From: Candidatus Kerfeldbacteria bacterium RIFOXYC2_FULL_38_9
GTDB lineage: Bacteria; Patescibacteriota; Patescibacteriia; UBA9570; XYC2-FULL-38-9
NCBI GenBank assembly: GCA_001818355.1
Contig: MHKJ01000004.1
Coordinates: forward strand, 15,755-29,871
Length of the DNA stretch: 14,117 nt
Reading direction: 5' to 3'
The translations under genes were made by a program, and so were the position numbers. Shown here in pieces: positions 12,838 to 14,117 of the stretch (its first letter is position 1; every line of letters starts with the position of its first letter). Below the pieces are notes generated by a model. The model was given only the letters and a program-made list of their open reading frames with translations, had not been told where the DNA came from and did no database searches.

Positions 12838-13764
12838 TTAAATAATTAAACTAATGGCAATAATGCTTAAAATAAAAGAGGTGAATAAAATATCTTGCAA
12901 GCGGAAAAAACGATATTTGGCAATACTGGATTCTAAAACAGCCACACCCGCGCTTAATAAAAATACTTTAAGCAAAAACACCGCCAATCCAAGAAGCAAA
13001 GCGCCCGGGGTAAAAGAAGCGGCTGATCCCCAGGGAAAGAAAAGGTTGACACCCAAACTTAAAAAAATTAAAAACTTATTGGCGCTGGCCCATTCAATCA
13101 AAGCTAATTTTTTACCGGAATACTCTAAAATCATCGCTTCGTGAATCATGGTGAGTTCCAAATGAGTGGCGGGATTATCAAAAGGAAATCGAGCGCTTTC
13201 AGCCAAAAGCGCGATCAAAAAAGCGACAAAAGCTAAAATAATCGGAGTAAAAGAAAACAAAGACAAATCAGAAACTGTTTGCACAATAGTAACCAAATTG
13301 GTGGAGTGGGCTAAAAACGCTAAAGCAAGAATGGAAAAAATCAAACCCGCCTCGGTAAGAGCGGCCACAGTCATTTCTCTGCTGGAACCGGATCCGCCAA
13401 AAGCATTGCCGGTGTCCATGCCGGCTAAAGCCAAAAAGAAAGTCCCCAAAGCCAAACAATATACAATGGTTAATAAATCACTCAAACGGCTGGCGAAAAA
13501 TGTGCCAATAATAGGAATGCTGGCGCCTACGACAATGGTTACGGCAAAAATAATATAAGGAGCCGCGCGAAAAATCCAAGAAGCGTCTTCACTTTCCACC
13601 TCGTCTTTATGAAACAACTTCCACAATTCTCGATAAGGCTGGAAAATACCGGCGCCCTGCCTGTTTTGAAAATGCGCTTTAATTTTACGCACTATGCCGA
13701 CAAACAGCGGGGATAAAACCGGCACCAAAATAAGTTGTAATGTCCAAATTATAATTGAAATCAT
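12838..13764 (-). CDS. hyfC: HyfC/HycD-like membrane anchor subunit (NuoH-related)
   Basis: A 308-residue protein with about eight helices. Signature regions are NRQGAGIFQPYRELWKLF (34-51), GSSREM (126-131), and the acidic loop AESARFPFDNPATHLELTM (188-206) continuing to HEAMILEYSG (208-217). This is the subunit that connects the peripheral electron-transfer arm to the membrane arm and lines the quinone-like cavity in complex I. All conserved acidic residues of the loop are visible and length is standard for HycD/HyfC. It lies 4 nt after the upstream hyfB-like gene. Confidence 0.93.
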   Translation of the reverse strand: MISIIIWTLQLILVPVLSPLFVGIVRKIKAHFQNRQGAGIFQPYRELWKLFHKDEVESEDASWIFRAAPYIIFAVTIVVGASIPIIGTFFASRLSDLLTIVYCLALGTFFLALAGMDTGNAFGGSGSSREMTVAALTEAGLIFSILALAFLAHSTNLVTIVQTVSDLSLFSFTPIILAFVAFLIALLAESARFPFDNPATHLELTMIHEAMILEYSGKKLALIEWASANKFLIFLSLGVNLFFPWGSAASFTPGALLLGLAVFLLKVFLLSAGVAVLESSIAKYRFFRLQDILFTSFILSIIAISLII

Positions 13765-13768
13765 AAAT

Positions 13769-14117
13769 CTACACAGCTAAAAATAATAAGACTATTAAAA
13801 CAATAAAAATGTAAAATACATAAACATTAACATTGCCGCTTTGAATGTGTTTTACATATTCGGAAACTTTATTAAACACCACACCCAAGGGTTGGTAAAA
13901 ATAAGTGGTATAAACATCTTTTACTCCCAAAACCACAGAGTATTTTTTGACCGCATATTTACTGTTGTCTTTTAATTCTTGGCGCAGAATCTTTGTAGGC
14001 AAGGCCAAAACTTTCAACATGCGTAACAGAGAACGAGAAAAACCGGTGGCGGTCATTTCCATACGCGGCCCCAGATTGGTACCGCAATCCCAGGTACGAG
14101 CAATTATAACTTTTCTG
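13769..14117 (-). CDS. hyfB: HyfB/NuoL-like antiporter subunit, C-terminal fragment (cut by window edge)
   Basis: The frame is open from the right edge to the TAG at 13769, about 115 residues. An internal ATG at 14062 is not the start, because the frame upstream encodes RTWDCGTNLGPRMEMTATGFS, a run typical of the C-terminal part of HyfB (TWDCG, then TATGFS). The fragment continues with an amphipathic stretch resembling the lateral-helix region and ends with one hydrophobic helix (about the last 17 residues). The intact protein would be a large antiporter-like proton-translocating subunit. It is the most upstream visible gene of the operon; any promoter or further subunits lie outside the window. 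Confidence 0.85.
   Translation of the reverse strand, partial: RKVIIARTWDCGTNLGPRMEMTATGFSRSLLRMLKVLALPTKILRQELKDNSKYAVKKYSVVLGVKDVYTTYFYQPLGVVFNKVSEYVKHIQSGNVNVYVFYIFIVLIVLLFLAV

Noticed and set aside
12854..13558. Long plus-strand reading frames opposite hyfC
   Set aside because: They are Lys/Ala-rich antisense shadows of the transmembrane gene with no recognisable domain.
14060..14062. ATG at 14062 as the true start of the last gene
   Set aside because: The frame stays open to the edge and encodes HyfB-like residues (TWDCG) upstream, so the gene is truncated by the window.
9136..14117. Calling the operon a [NiFe] hydrogenase
   Set aside because: All four NiFe-ligand cysteines of the large subunit are replaced, so Hyf names are used only for subunit homology.

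Overview
The window reads as a compact, AT-rich bacterial chromosome segment, most likely from the Patescibacteria (Candidate Phyla Radiation). That assignment is inferred from gene content: two TrmB-family regulators, a DUF4143-type ATPase, small orphan proteins, short or leaderless 5' ends with few Shine-Dalgarno sites, and a Hyf-like membrane complex. No phylogenetic marker was available. TGA serves as a stop in several genes, so the recoded genetic code of SR1/Gracilibacteria does not apply.

Layout. 1-1370 (minus): thioredoxin operon trxA-trxB, in which the reductase lacks the usual NADPH-recognition residues. 1404-2156 (minus): two orphan genes, a conserved Cys-containing protein and a small membrane protein. 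2211-3389 (plus): hicB-hicA-like toxin-antitoxin pair running into a DUF218/YdcF-like gene. 3432-3752 (minus): a 63-residue membrane protein, followed by a GC-rich folded 3' element and a strong intrinsic terminator. 3838-7693: TrmB regulator 1, a DUF4143 ATPase, a convergent NPPY-class methyltransferase and TrmB regulator 2, with visible promoters and candidate operators. 7717-8514 (minus): a UMPH-1-like HAD nucleotidase. 8602-8703 (minus): a 33-residue protein with nine cysteines. 8823-8899 (minus): tRNA-Ala(GGC). 8900-9135: gene-free, AT-rich. 9136-14117 (minus): hyfB(partial)-hyfC-hyfE-hyfF-hyfG-like operon cut by the right edge.

Two observations stand out. First, four identical 16-bp palindromes TGTTCCACGTGGAACA lie at 7231, 7699, 8305 and 8775. 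They match the ParB-binding parS consensus, and two sit inside unrelated genes. This looks like a chromosomal centromere cluster beside an AT-rich gap holding two DnaA-box-like 9-mers. Second, the hydrogenase-like large subunit has lost all four cysteines that would bind the NiFe centre. The operon therefore probably encodes an energy-converting hydrogenase-related (Ehr-type) proton- or ion-translocating complex rather than a hydrogenase. No small subunit (NuoB/HyfI) or ferredoxin-like subunit is encoded next to it within the window.

How the genes may work together: the thioredoxin pair and the Cys-rich peptide concern thiol or metal chemistry. The membrane complex would couple electron transfer to an ion gradient. 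The TrmB regulators probably control themselves and neighbouring genes, but their ligands are unknown.
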